Part shown: positions 35,577 to 44,701 of the stretch, piece after piece | How positions within the stretch are numbered: the stretch's first letter is position 1 | Layout of the letters: each line of letters starts with the position of its first letter | Assembly (NCBI RefSeq): GCF_000689255.1 | Contig: NZ_HG964446.1 | Location: 449,330-513,329 of the forward strand | Length of the DNA: 64,000 nucleotides | Direction: 5' to 3' | Origin: Mycobacterium triplex | Lineage (GTDB): Bacteria; Actinomycetota; Actinomycetes; Mycobacteriales; Mycobacteriaceae | Made by a program: the position numbers and the translations under genes | Notes under the pieces: generated by a model | What the model was told of the DNA's origin: nothing | Databases searched by the model: none | Seen by the model: the letters and a program-made list of their open reading frames with translations, nothing else

Positions 35577-37381
35577 GTCATCCCCGGCCCGAGTGTGGAA
35601 GTGACCATCGCGGCGGGTTCGTCGGTGTCGTCGGTGTTGCTGCCGCTGCGCAACCGCGTATCGATGTAATTCACCAAATGCGTTAACGGAACGGTCAATA
35701 ACAGGTAGAAGAGACCTGCGGCCACCAACGGCGACAAGTTGCCGGTCTGCGCGTTGAGGTCGCGGCCCACTTGGAACAGTTCGCGCTCTTGGGCGACCAG
35801 GCCCAGGAAGTACACCAGCGCCGAGCCCTTCAGCAATGCGATCGCCTGATTGACCAGCGCGGGCAGCACCCGCCGGATCCCCTGCGGCACCACCACCAGC
35901 CGCATCGCGTCCGGATAGCTGAATCCGAGTGCGCGCGAGGCCTCCAGCTGCCCGCTGTCGACGCTCTGGATTCCCGAGCGCAGAATCTCGCCGATGTAGG
36001 CGGCGGCCATCAATCCCAGCGCGGCGATACCCAACGGGTACGGGTTGTTGTGCGTCAGCCCGCCGACGAGCGGTCCGATTCCCATCCCGATGATCAGAAT
36101 GATCACCACCTCGGGAAGACCACGGAAGATGTCGGTATAGATCCGCGCCGGCCAACGCAGCCACCAGGAATGCGACATGCCCGCCATCGCCAGCACCATG
36201 CCGAGCACCAGCCCGATCACCAGTGCGCTGTTGGTCAGGATCAACGTGTTGGGCAGCCCGGTCATCAGGAGAGCGGGGATCGCTTGCTTGTAGAGGTCCC
36301 AATCCAAGAACTGGTCGCGCAGTTGCGCGAGCGTGGATTTCGGGGCGGGCGGTCGCTCCGACTGGTGGTGGTTGCTGGCCGCGATCGCGGCGAAGTCCGG
36401 TAGATGCGGGACCGGGGCGGCCCGGGATCCGGGTTTCCAGCCGGGCGGCAGCGGTCGCGGAACCCAGTCGGAGTACAGCCTCGCCCAGGTGCCGTCGGCG
36501 ATGACGGCGTCCAGCGCGGCGTTCAGCGCGGCGATGAGTGGAGTGTTCTCCTTGGCAACCGCGTACGCGACGAAGTCGCCCGGGCTGAACTCGTTGGCAA
36601 CCACCACCGCCGGATCGCCGGGGTGCATCACCCTGGCGGCCAGCGCCGCCGGCGCTACCCAGGCGTCGATTTGGTGTGTCTTGAGGCTGGCGTACACGGT
36701 GGAGAAGCCGGGATACTTCACCGGCTGCAGGTGCAGGGTGTCGACGACGTAGGACTCTTCGACGGTGCCCTGGACGACCCCGATGCGTTGTCCTTCGGCG
36801 AGATCATCGAAGCCGTCGATGGGCGATCCGGGCGGCACGATCAGTGCGTAGTAGCCGAAGTCGTAGCCGTTGGTGAACCCGACGGTGTGACGACGGGCAG
36901 TGGTGGCTTTCACCGAGGCCGAGCCGACGTCGAAGCGCCGCGACGCCACCTCGGCGAGCAGCGCGGAGAAATCCGTACTGGCGAAACGCACTCGCAGGCC
37001 CAACTTTTCCGCCATCGCGGTCAGCAGCTGATTGTCGAAACCGCTGAAGGTGCCGGCGGGGTCAACGCAGATCGAGGGCGGGGCATCCGACAGTGTGCCG
37101 ACGCTCAGGACGCCCGGTGAGCTCAGGCCCAACGCGTCGACGTTGATCGAGCCGAGTGGCTCGACGGAGGGGGTCGTGTGGTCGTCGTCGCGACCGACCC
37201 CGCCGATGGTGGTCAGGTCTTTCGGCAAGGCCGTCGCGCGCTCAGGTCCGCCCGGCGCGCATTGGTTTCGATCGGCGGCCGCGGGTCCGGCCAGCACCAT
37301 TCCGCACACGATCACAATCGTCGTGGCTAGTCCGAACAGCTTGGCTCCGCGCTTTGGGCGCGGGCCTCCGCACGAATTCAT
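35573..37381 (-). CDS. Fused solute-binding protein and permease of an amino-acid ABC importer
   Basis: From ATG 37381 the product has 602 residues. A signal-anchor (LFGLATTIVIVCGMVLAG, about 15-32) is followed by a bacterial type 3 solute-binding domain (about 85-320: GTLSDAPPSICVDPAGTFSG, and RIGVVQGTVEESYVVD) and then a His/Met-type permease domain (about 370-580) with five helices and the EAA loop SRALGFSYPDAMRLVVVPQG. Fusing binder to permease keeps both in fixed ratio at the membrane. Polar amino acids such as glutamine are likely substrates from family, not proven. I do not recall this transporter between Rv0042c and Rv0043c in M. tuberculosis. Confidence 0.92.
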   Translation of the reverse strand: MNSCGGPRPKRGAKLFGLATTIVIVCGMVLAGPAAADRNQCAPGGPERATALPKDLTTIGGVGRDDDHTTPSVEPLGSINVDALGLSSPGVLSVGTLSDAPPSICVDPAGTFSGFDNQLLTAMAEKLGLRVRFASTDFSALLAEVASRRFDVGSASVKATTARRHTVGFTNGYDFGYYALIVPPGSPIDGFDDLAEGQRIGVVQGTVEESYVVDTLHLQPVKYPGFSTVYASLKTHQIDAWVAPAALAARVMHPGDPAVVVANEFSPGDFVAYAVAKENTPLIAALNAALDAVIADGTWARLYSDWVPRPLPPGWKPGSRAAPVPHLPDFAAIAASNHHQSERPPAPKSTLAQLRDQFLDWDLYKQAIPALLMTGLPNTLILTNSALVIGLVLGMVLAMAGMSHSWWLRWPARIYTDIFRGLPEVVIILIIGMGIGPLVGGLTHNNPYPLGIAALGLMAAAYIGEILRSGIQSVDSGQLEASRALGFSYPDAMRLVVVPQGIRRVLPALVNQAIALLKGSALVYFLGLVAQERELFQVGRDLNAQTGNLSPLVAAGLFYLLLTVPLTHLVNYIDTRLRSGSNTDDTDEPAAMVTSTLGPGMT

Positions 37382-37430
37382 CACCGTCACCGTATCGACC
37401 GGGCGGCAACTCGTCGCGGCGAGAGCCGAT

Positions 37431-38171
37431 TTAGAGCGCCATCGACGGCTGGCCGCGGACCGACTCGGACCCCGCCAGTACGGGAAGGGGGCCGGAAACA
37501 ACCTGGCGAACGTCGTCGGGTGCGGAGAAAACCCTGCGCCGGAACAGTTCGGCCAACATGGTCTGCGCCATCAAGTAGGCGCGGCCGACGCATGCCGCCC
37601 GCGCGGCTTCGGGGTCGCGTCGCTGGATCGCCGCCGTTTCGTCCTCGTAATAGGGCAGTACGTCGTCGCGATTGTTCTGGTAGCTCATCCAGAACGCCTG
37701 GGGGATGAGGTCCTGCGAGGCGCGGATGGTGGCGTGCAGTCGCGGCCCGGCGTATTCGTCGTTGACAGTGCGCCGGTACTCCGCGGTGAGTTCGGAAAAC
37801 GTCCGGGAGTCTTTCGCGGTGCGCATCGAACGCATCAGCGCATCGAGCTGCCCGAGGATACGCGGGGTCGGGTTGCTCGCGGCGCGCGCCGAGGCGATGC
37901 CGTTGAGCATGCCGTCAAGCTCGTGATGCTCGAGCACGCTGGCTTCGTCGAACCGCTCGACGAACGCGCCCCGGTGATAGCGGGTCGACACGACGCCATC
38001 GTGCTCGAGTTGGACCAGGGCCTCTTGGATCGGGACGCGACTGACCCCCAAGCCGAGCGCGATCTCGTTGCGGTCGACGCGGTCGCCGCTGCGCAGCTTG
38101 CCCGTCAGCACCAGGTTGAGGATGTGGTTGACAACCTGGTCCTTTTCTTTGACTCCGTATTTCTTCGGCAT
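37431..38171 (-). CDS. GntR/FadR-family regulator (Rv0043c ortholog)
   Basis: The 246-residue product starts at ATG 38171. The N-terminal GntR winged helix covers about 10-70 ([39 protein letters not shown]). The C-terminal FCD all-helical ligand domain holds conserved residues of the metal-binding pocket ([17 protein letters not shown]). It matches Rv0043c. Ligand is unknown; it lies downstream of the LLM gene and upstream of the ABC transporter on the same strand, and may control the transporter. Confidence 0.92.
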   Translation of the reverse strand: MPKKYGVKEKDQVVNHILNLVLTGKLRSGDRVDRNEIALGLGVSRVPIQEALVQLEHDGVVSTRYHRGAFVERFDEASVLEHHELDGMLNGIASARAASNPTPRILGQLDALMRSMRTAKDSRTFSELTAEYRRTVNDEYAGPRLHATIRASQDLIPQAFWMSYQNNRDDVLPYYEDETAAIQRRDPEAARAACVGRAYLMAQTMLAELFRRRVFSAPDDVRQVVSGPLPVLAGSESVRGQPSMAL

Positions 38172-38284
38172 GAGTCTCTTTCAAGTCTGTTGCAGCTGGG
38201 CACCAGCGATCAGCGCAGGAAAGTTTCTCATGTATTCGCGCATTCGTTAAGGTGTTTGCCGGATGAATTGAGGGCGAACCCCAA

Positions 38285-39091
38285 TTAACGCGCGTCGCGC
38301 CAGCGGCACAATGCCTCGGCCGCGCCGAGGTCGTAATCGGGACCGTTGACGCCGACGGTCAGCAGCGTCACCCCTAATGCGGCAAGGCCCTCGGCGTTGG
38401 CGATCAACCCGTCGACGCCCTCGCCGCGGCGAACCCCGCTGTTGTTCTCCACCCCGGCCGACCGCTCGATCGTGGACGGGTCACGTCCGACGGCGGCGCA
38501 GTGCTCTTCCAGGGCCGCGGCGGCGGCCGGGTAGGTGTCGACCGTGGTGAAGCCGTGCCAGATGTCGCCGTACTCGGCAACCAACCGCAGCGTCTTTCGC
38601 GGGCCCTTGCCGCCGATCAGGATTGGGATGTCGCGGGTCGGTGCGGGATTGAGCTTGGTCAGTCGCGACGTTATCCGGGGAAGCGCCGCGGCCAGGTCGT
38701 CGAGGCGGCTGCCCTTGGTGCCGAATTCGTAGCCGTACTCTTCGTAGTCCTTTTCTTTCCAACCGGATCCGATGCCCAGGATCAGCCGGCCCTCGGAAAT
38801 GTGGTCGACGGTGCGTGCCATGTCGGCCAGCAACTCCGGGTTGCGATACGAGTTGCACGTCACCAGGGCGCCGAACTCGATACGCGACGTCTGCTCGGCC
38901 CAGGCCGCCAGCACGGTCCAGCATTCGAAATGCGCGCCGTCGGGATCGCCGTAGAGCGGAAAGAAGTGATCCCAGGTGAATGCGACGTCGACGCCCATGT
39001 CCTCGCAGCGGCGCACGGCGTCGCGGATGTGGTGGTATTCGGGGGCGTGCTGAGGCTGTAGTTGTACACCGATGCGAACGGGACGGGTCAT
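38285..39091 (-). CDS. LLM-class F420-dependent oxidoreductase (Rv0044c ortholog)
   Basis: The 268-residue product starts at ATG 39091. It has a bacterial luciferase-like TIM barrel: IGVQLQPQHAPEYHHIRDAV at the front, VAFTWDHFFPLYGDPDG near the substrate site, and RLILGIGSGWKEKDYEEYG typical of F420-using members. It should carry out hydride transfer with coenzyme F420. It matches Rv0044c and lies 32 bases after the hydrolase gene. Substrate unknown. Confidence 0.92.
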   Translation of the reverse strand: MTRPVRIGVQLQPQHAPEYHHIRDAVRRCEDMGVDVAFTWDHFFPLYGDPDGAHFECWTVLAAWAEQTSRIEFGALVTCNSYRNPELLADMARTVDHISEGRLILGIGSGWKEKDYEEYGYEFGTKGSRLDDLAAALPRITSRLTKLNPAPTRDIPILIGGKGPRKTLRLVAEYGDIWHGFTTVDTYPAAAAALEEHCAAVGRDPSTIERSAGVENNSGVRRGEGVDGLIANAEGLAALGVTLLTVGVNGPDYDLGAAEALCRWRDAR

Positions 39092-39123
39092 GTGTTTCTC
39101 CTATCCGTGGGAGCCGCAGCCTC

Positions 39124-40050
39124 TCAGCGTGCGCCCAGCACCCCGGCCAACAGCTCGATCAGCGACCGGGGCTGATCGCTTTGCACCGAGTGCCCGGAGT
39201 TGTCGACAACGTGTGTCTGACGGAAATGCGTTGCGCGCTGGGTGAGTTCGGCGGCATCTTCGTCGGTGACGAACGGTGATGAGCCACCGCGCACGAGGGT
39301 GACGGGGGCGGTCAGCGCGTCGACGTCGTTCCACAGATCACCGAAGTCCGGCACTTTGCGGATGGTGTCGTAGCGCCACGCCCAGTTGCCGTTGTCGAGG
39401 CGGTGGGAGTTGTGGAACACGCCGCGGCGCAGTGCCTTGACTTCGCGGTGTGGTGCCGCGGCGACGGTGAGGTCCAGCATGGCCTGGAAGCTGGGGAACT
39501 CGCGCTCGCCGGAGACCAGCGCGACGGTGCCCTGCTGCTCGGTGGTCATCTCGGCATAGCGGTGCAACGCCGACGGCGTGACGTCGACGAGAACGAGTTC
39601 GCGCACCAGTTCCGGTGCGATCGCGCCGATCCGGATCCCGGTCAGCCCGCCCAGCGACATGCCCACGATCAGGTCGGCATCGGGCGCGAAGTCGCGCAGC
39701 ACCGGCGCCACCGCATCGGCGTTGTGCTGTGGCGAATAATCGCCGTCCTCGCGCCAGCCGGAATGACCGTGGCCGGGCAGGTCGACCGCCAGCGCCGGCT
39801 CGCCGAGCCCGACGATGACGGTGTCCCAGGTGTGGGCGTTCTGTCCGCCGCCGTGCAAAAAAACGATCCGCGGGGGAGTGTTGCCCCAGCGCAGCGCGCT
39901 GATTCTGCCGTTCGGCGTTTCGGCCTCGACGCGTTCTACCTCAGGCAGCGGACCGGTGACGCCGGCCTGTTCGGCGTTCTCGGACAGCAGCGAGAATTCG
40001 GACAGCCCGTCCAGTTCGTCTTCGGAGATCTCGGTCACGACCTTTGACAC
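39124..40050 (-). CDS. Alpha/beta hydrolase, Rv0045c-type esterase
   Basis: I choose GTG 40050, which overlaps the previous stop by one base (TAGTG), giving 308 residues; GTG 40038 is possible. The fold is clear: oxyanion region FLHGGGQNAHTWDTVI, nucleophile elbow VGMSLGGLTG, and catalytic His in NSGHSVQSDQPR. The sequence is very close to Rv0045c as I recall it, an esterase with a preference for short or branched acyl chains. It is followed by the Rv0044c ortholog. Confidence 0.93.
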   Translation of the reverse strand: MSKVVTEISEDELDGLSEFSLLSENAEQAGVTGPLPEVERVEAETPNGRISALRWGNTPPRIVFLHGGGQNAHTWDTVIVGLGEPALAVDLPGHGHSGWREDGDYSPQHNADAVAPVLRDFAPDADLIVGMSLGGLTGIRIGAIAPELVRELVLVDVTPSALHRYAEMTTEQQGTVALVSGEREFPSFQAMLDLTVAAAPHREVKALRRGVFHNSHRLDNGNWAWRYDTIRKVPDFGDLWNDVDALTAPVTLVRGGSSPFVTDEDAAELTQRATHFRQTHVVDNSGHSVQSDQPRSLIELLAGVLGAR

Positions 40051-41264
40051 TAGAGGACATAACGGCGCCGAATACCGTGGAATCGCTCCCACATCGCGGC
40101 GCTGCGCTGCGCGGGGCTCACCATCGCGGTGTCCGCCGGCAGCTCGCGCGCGATGTCGTCGTGTTTGACGACGCGCGTGTCCAGCACGACGGGTTCGCCG
40201 TCGAGCATGTGACGGTAGGTCAGGTTCCCGCGCTCGAAGCCCTGGGTGTCCAGCCAGTTGTGCACACTCGGATCACGGTGCGCCATGACCAGCCGGATGC
40301 GCCCGTCGCTGTCGGTCTTGGTGCGGCTCGGCGTGTAGCTCACCGGGCGGTAGAGGTAGTCCATGCTGTTGAAGAAGACACCCATGTTGGTGAACATCCA
40401 CAGCCCGTCGTGGGCGTCGAATTCGACGATCAGCGCCTCGTCGGGCGCCAGCTCCCAATACATGTTGGCGGCGGCGCGGCCACGCTTGCTGTCCGCTTCG
40501 CTGGTGCCGACTCGCGGAAACGCGTTCGGATGTTCGGCATCGACTCCGCCGTGGGTGAACGGAAATTCCGGCCAGTCCGCCATCAGGCCGGTGACGAACT
40601 CGCCGGCCCATCCCATCGCCTCGACCATCACCTCGCGGTCGGGGAGCGGCTTGGGGGCGGCCATGTCGACCCGCTCGATCCGCAGCTGCGCGGGCAGCTC
40701 ATCCCAGCGGTCGAATCCCTGACGGATGAACAGCTTTCGCGAGTGCGCGGTGGTGGGAAGCCAGTTCGGGCCGCACTCGGGCCCACCGATGTAGATCTCG
40801 AATTCCCCGTCGTCGCCGACCCTGAGCTGATGGCCGAACAGGTTGGCCTCCGGGGTGTCACCGAACGGCTCGTGCAGTACCCCGGGCCCGGGGACCCGCG
40901 CACCCTGGACGGTAACGTTGAAAAACCTTGCGGTGCCGCGATTGCCGGACAGCCGGTAGGTCGACTGCCCGTCGATCCAGGCTTGCTGGTAGGTGAAGTC
41001 GGCGCAGTCACCGCCGAGCTTGCGGGTCGGGCCGCAGAAGGTGTGCAGCACCGGGTAACCGGTGTCGCGCGTCTCGAGCGACAGATCGAAGGCCTGGCCC
41101 AGGTTCTGGGTCAGGAAGCGAAACGCGTCGACTCGCTGCGCGCCCGACGTGGCGTTGGCGTCTTTGAAGACCTGGTCGCCCGCCCGCTGCAGCCGCGCGC
41201 AGAACTCGATCCACGCCGAGCGCAGCGCCGCATCGTCCGCACCGTCGCCGAAAGCCATTGTCAT
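40050..41264 (-). CDS. DUF1214 domain protein
   Basis: The 404-residue product starts at ATG 41264, inside the stop of the TIM-barrel gene (ATGA). The C-terminal half has DUF1214 features (YWELAPDEALIVEFDAHDG, YLYRPVSYTPSRTKTDSDG and LVMAHRDPSVHNWLDTQG); the N-terminal half (TYRLSGNRGTARFFNVTVQG) resembles the DUF1254-type partner fold. No signal peptide. Members are often found beside steroid or lipid catabolic genes, with no fixed reaction. It is part of the extra operon at 40-44 kb. Confidence 0.85.
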   Translation of the reverse strand: MTMAFGDGADDAALRSAWIEFCARLQRAGDQVFKDANATSGAQRVDAFRFLTQNLGQAFDLSLETRDTGYPVLHTFCGPTRKLGGDCADFTYQQAWIDGQSTYRLSGNRGTARFFNVTVQGARVPGPGVLHEPFGDTPEANLFGHQLRVGDDGEFEIYIGGPECGPNWLPTTAHSRKLFIRQGFDRWDELPAQLRIERVDMAAPKPLPDREVMVEAMGWAGEFVTGLMADWPEFPFTHGGVDAEHPNAFPRVGTSEADSKRGRAAANMYWELAPDEALIVEFDAHDGLWMFTNMGVFFNSMDYLYRPVSYTPSRTKTDSDGRIRLVMAHRDPSVHNWLDTQGFERGNLTYRHMLDGEPVVLDTRVVKHDDIARELPADTAMVSPAQRSAAMWERFHGIRRRYVL

Positions 41265-42061
41265 GCACCTAATCTGTTCAGCATTGCCCCGACGACAGCG
41301 CAGGCGCGTCGGGCGGATTCCAGACGACCCTCCTGCTCGATTCGGGGTCCGATCAGTTCCAGGTCGAACCCATGCGAGTAGCCGTTCGCCAGCGCGTTGG
41401 CGACAAACCCTTCGATCGGAATCGTGCCGTCGCCGGGAACCGCCCGGCCGGGCAGCGCACGATCACCGAGTACGTAATCGCTGAGCTGGATGAGCTCGGT
41501 TCTCGGCAGGGCACGTTGCACCATCGCCTCGAAATCGCCTTCCGCCCAACAGTGGAACACGTCGATGCAGACACCGAGCCCGCTCATCTCGGCCAGCGTA
41601 ACGGTGTCGCGCAGGGTGTGGGCGAGATGCAGGTCGGCGTACAGGCCGGAGGCATTCTCGACGGCCAGCGTCACACCGGCCTGCTGGGCGTGCGCGACGC
41701 AGGGCGCGATCATCGTGCGGAACCGGTCGGCGGCCCGGTTCCAGGTGAGGGTGCCCCGGCCGCCGGTGAGCAGGTAGATCATCCGCGCCCCGGCGCCGGC
41801 GGCCGCGTCGATCACCGGCATCAGCGCATCCTGTGCGGCCTGCGGGTCGGAGTTCAGCCGGCCACCGGCGAAAAGGTGATAGACCGCTTCGACGGTATAG
41901 GGATTGCGCTGCAACATCTTTGGAAACTCGGGGTCGAGCAGCTGGTTGTCCAGGATGCTCAACCGGGATACGCCCAGTTCCGCCCAGTGGCTTTCCAGTT
42001 CGGCCAACGCGGCACCGTAAAACGTGACGTTGTGCACGGACAGGCGTTGGTGGGCCGGCAT
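41261..42061 (-). CDS. Sugar phosphate isomerase/epimerase-like TIM-barrel protein
   Basis: From ATG 42061 the product has 266 residues; the longer frame overlaps the sulfotransferase. It has an AP-endonuclease-2 (xylose isomerase-like) barrel: SVHNVTFYGAALAELESHW, MIYLLTGGRGTLTWNRAADR, metal-site Glu in VTLAVENASGLY, GVCIDVFHCW with Asp/His, and a closing Glu in FDLELIGPRI. These enzymes isomerise sugars, inositol ketones or related acids with a divalent metal. The real substrate is unknown. Confidence 0.87.
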   Translation of the reverse strand: MPAHQRLSVHNVTFYGAALAELESHWAELGVSRLSILDNQLLDPEFPKMLQRNPYTVEAVYHLFAGGRLNSDPQAAQDALMPVIDAAAGAGARMIYLLTGGRGTLTWNRAADRFRTMIAPCVAHAQQAGVTLAVENASGLYADLHLAHTLRDTVTLAEMSGLGVCIDVFHCWAEGDFEAMVQRALPRTELIQLSDYVLGDRALPGRAVPGDGTIPIEGFVANALANGYSHGFDLELIGPRIEQEGRLESARRACAVVGAMLNRLGA

Positions 42062-42065
42062 CGCG

Positions 42066-43235
42066 TCAGCCTCGATTCTCGATCTCGACGCCGAATCGCT
42101 CACGGAATGACTGGAATTCGGCGTGCAGCGCATCTAGGTCTTCACCGATGTCGATCAACAGCTGGGTGGAGTAGCGGAACTTGCCGTAGCGGTCGCCGCG
42201 ATTGTTGGCCAGGTAGTCGCGCATCGCGGACTCGGCTTCCGGCGTGACCTGCCGGCCGGCGAACGCGTAGTAGCGCTGCACCGTGGCGACCTGGTCGGCG
42301 ATGAAGTCTGTGTAGCGGATGTGCAGGATGCGCGGATCGTCCACCATGGGATTGCTCATCGTGTTGGCGACGCCGGCGCGGGTCAACTCCAGGTGCATTT
42401 TCGCCAGGGCGTGCAGGTCGACGGGGCCGACCATGCCTTCGGCGATGTCGGTCATCATCATGGTGCGTGACGCCGCGACCTGAACCGGGTCGCGGTGCAG
42501 CCAGACCAGGGTGGCGTCGGGGTAGGCCTCGAACATCTCCTTGAGCCGGAAGCCGTGAAAACCTTTCAGCACCCAGTACTTCCGCGGCCGGGCGTATTGC
42601 AGCTGTTGCAGCATGGCCTTGTGCAGCCGGTACTGCGCGGCGGCATCGGTGGCCAGGCCGCCGACCAGTGACTGCATCGGCACCCGCCACCACGCCGTCG
42701 GTGTCATCACCCGGAAGTCGAAGGCCCAGGTGCGTTCGTCCTCGGGTAAGCCGTCGCCCAGCATGTCGTTGTAGGGGTGGCTGTGCAGCCATTTGGGCAT
42801 CTTCGCGTTGATCTCGCGCCAGTCCTCGTCGGCTTGTTCGCGGCGCGGGTCGCCCGGGGCGGCCAACCCCGGCGGCGGTGACGGGTACATCACCTCCCAG
42901 AAGCGCAGCGCCCGCCCGCGTGGGTCGACGGACATCAGGGCGTGCATCAGCGTTGTCCCCGAACGCGGTTCGCCGGTCACGAACATCGGCGCCTCGATCA
43001 CTTCGTCACCGATCGGGTAGCGATTGCGGTCTTCGATGAATTCCAGCCGCGAAGTGAGCAGCCAGTGGCACACCCGCGCTGCTTCACGGATTCCGTCGGC
43101 GTCCATGCCGAGGCTGTTCAGGTGGCCGGCGGCGACGGCGAAGCGCTCCGGCAGCGTGGGATCGCCGTAGTCGTGCAATCCGGTTTCGGCCTCCGCGCTA
43201 CGCAGCAGCTCAGCGGCGTCGAGTTGGGCGCTCAC
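42066..43235 (-). CDS. Sulfotransferase family protein
   Basis: I set the start at GTG 43235, which overlaps the LLM stop (GTGA), giving 389 residues. The PAPS 5'-phosphosulfate loop is VTGEPRSGTTLMHALM (about 86-101), and the 3'-phosphate site is LVWLHRDPVQVAASRTMMM. The form is that of the Stf0/sulfotransferase-3 type common in mycobacteria, where lipids or sterols are targets. It lies four bases upstream of the TIM-barrel gene. Confidence 0.9.
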   Translation of the reverse strand: MSAQLDAAELLRSAEAETGLHDYGDPTLPERFAVAAGHLNSLGMDADGIREAARVCHWLLTSRLEFIEDRNRYPIGDEVIEAPMFVTGEPRSGTTLMHALMSVDPRGRALRFWEVMYPSPPPGLAAPGDPRREQADEDWREINAKMPKWLHSHPYNDMLGDGLPEDERTWAFDFRVMTPTAWWRVPMQSLVGGLATDAAAQYRLHKAMLQQLQYARPRKYWVLKGFHGFRLKEMFEAYPDATLVWLHRDPVQVAASRTMMMTDIAEGMVGPVDLHALAKMHLELTRAGVANTMSNPMVDDPRILHIRYTDFIADQVATVQRYYAFAGRQVTPEAESAMRDYLANNRGDRYGKFRYSTQLLIDIGEDLDALHAEFQSFRERFGVEIENRG

Positions 43236-44359
43236 GCCAGATCTCCGCACAGCTGCATCAATTCGTCTTCTGCGGCAAGGACATTCGCCGCCGACGTGGC
43301 GGCGTAGGACAGGCCCGCCATGGCGCCGTAGTCGAGGATCTTGGGCACCCGCAAGCCCGCGTCCACGTAGGTCTTGATGGTCTTCGCCACCTCGCGGGGG
43401 GTGCCGTGCGGTACGACGGCAAGCAGCATCTCCGGCTGCACGTTGTCCAGGAACACCCGGATCCGCTCGCGGGTGAGCACGGCGGGGTCGATGTCCTGGA
43501 ACCCGCGCCAACTCGGGCCCATCGGGTGCTCAAAGCCGAAGCCGCGCAATGTCTCTGCCGAGACTTGCAGCAGGAAGGCCTTGACCAGCGGCGCCCGCAG
43601 GATCTCGGCGAGCGCGTCTTCGCTGGCGCCGATCAGGCAGACCTGCATGAAGCCCGGCGTGATCGCCATCGGGTCGCGGCCGGCTTGCTCGGCGGATTTC
43701 CTTACCGCCGAAAGCATCTCGGCGTAGTGCTCCGGGGTCCAGGCGCCGGCGGGCCACCAGCCGTCGGCGTGGCGGCCGGCGATGTCGAGCATGCGCGGGC
43801 CGCTGGCGCCGATCCAGATCTGCGGCGGTTTCCCGCCATACGGCTCGGTGTCCAAGCGTGCGTGATGCAGCGTATAGAACTGTCCTTCGAAGTCGACGGG
43901 ACCGTCGCTGCACCAGAGCAGCCGGATCACGGTCAGTGCTTCCTCGAAACGGCTGACCGGCCGGGCGAAGTCGAAGCCGTACGGCAGCGTGTTCTCGCTC
44001 TCGCCGCTGCCCAAGCCGAGGATGAAACGGCCCTTGGCGAGATGGTCGATGGTCAGCGCGGTCTGGGCCAGTAGTGAGGGGTGGCGCCGCACGGTGTCGA
44101 CGACCGCGCTCACCAATGGCACCCGCTCGGTCAGCACGGCGGCCGCGGCCGCGACCGACAGGCCGTCGAGATGGCGATGCGGTGACGGCGACGCGGTGGC
44201 GAGGTCGGTGAATTCGGGCGTCCAGATCGAGTCCGGCCAGAAGCTGACTATGTGATCGGGCAGCCAGATCGAGTGGTAGCGCCCGCTGTCGAGCTCGGCG
44301 AGACGGGACATGTCCAGGGGCAGGGTCGTGCGCAGGAACGCGGCGGGCTGAACTTTCAT
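43232..44359 (-). CDS. LLM-class flavin/F420-dependent oxidoreductase
   Basis: The 375-residue product starts at ATG 44359 and leads the extra operon. It is a luciferase-like monooxygenase: ELDSGRYHSIWLPDHIVSFW, LAKGRFILGLGSGESENTLP and HADGWWPAGAWTPEHYAEML are the family motifs, closest to F420-dependent mycobacterial members that act on sugars or hydroxymycolates. It is not the same as the Rv0044c ortholog further along, though of the same superfamily. Substrate unknown. Confidence 0.9.
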   Translation of the reverse strand: MKVQPAAFLRTTLPLDMSRLAELDSGRYHSIWLPDHIVSFWPDSIWTPEFTDLATASPSPHRHLDGLSVAAAAAVLTERVPLVSAVVDTVRRHPSLLAQTALTIDHLAKGRFILGLGSGESENTLPYGFDFARPVSRFEEALTVIRLLWCSDGPVDFEGQFYTLHHARLDTEPYGGKPPQIWIGASGPRMLDIAGRHADGWWPAGAWTPEHYAEMLSAVRKSAEQAGRDPMAITPGFMQVCLIGASEDALAEILRAPLVKAFLLQVSAETLRGFGFEHPMGPSWRGFQDIDPAVLTRERIRVFLDNVQPEMLLAVVPHGTPREVAKTIKTYVDAGLRVPKILDYGAMAGLSYAATSAANVLAAEDELMQLCGDLA

Positions 44360-44440
44360 CCGTGACTAGGCCTGACTCGTCGATGGAGGGGTGCTCCGCG
44401 TAATGCTAAGCGACTGCACAGCACGCCGTTCACGGTATGG

Positions 44441-44574
44441 CAGTCCCGGCCTCGGGTGTGCGGCCGTCACGACGAATTGAGTGTGCAGTCCCGGCCTCGG
44501 GTGTGCGGCCACGGCGGGCCCGCCCGGCGTGTCGCCGCAACAGGCGCACACCCGAAACCGCCGGCGCACACCCG
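44441..44574. repeat. Short intergenic direct and inverted repeats downstream of ino1
   Basis: A perfect 25-bp direct repeat (44441-44465 and 44486-44510) contains CGGCCTCGGGTGTGCGGCC. GGCGCACACCCG occurs twice in the opposite sense (44543-44554 and 44563-44574). Such GTGTGCG-rich blocks look like a dispersed mycobacterial intergenic repeat; a second block lies at 46641-46700. Confidence 0.75.
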
Positions 44575-44577
44575 CAC

Positions 44578-44632
44578 AAAAATGAGTGTGCGGTGAAGTC
44601 GCCGTTCTGAAACGCGACCTCACCGCACACTC
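44578..44632 (-). terminator. Intrinsic terminator of ino1
   Basis: Arms GAGTGTGCGGTGAAGTCGC (44584-44602) and its complement (44614-44632) form a 19-bp stem with one mismatch around an 11-base loop. On the minus strand the stem is followed by ATTTTT. It lies about 70 bases after the ino1 stop. Confidence 0.75.
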
Positions 44633-44701
44633 GATGAGTGAACCGAATTGCCCGGTGCATCCGGTTCGGCAGCGCGCCGCGAGGCGGCGCACTCGTTGGA
44701 A

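Noticed and set aside
36404..37120. Plus-strand frames opposite the ABC binding-protein/permease gene
   Set aside because: Gly/Arg/Asp-rich shadows of a gene with clear domains.
44366..44692. Small minus-strand frame over the repeats downstream of ino1
   Set aside because: Made of the intergenic repeat sequence, low-complexity, no start signal.
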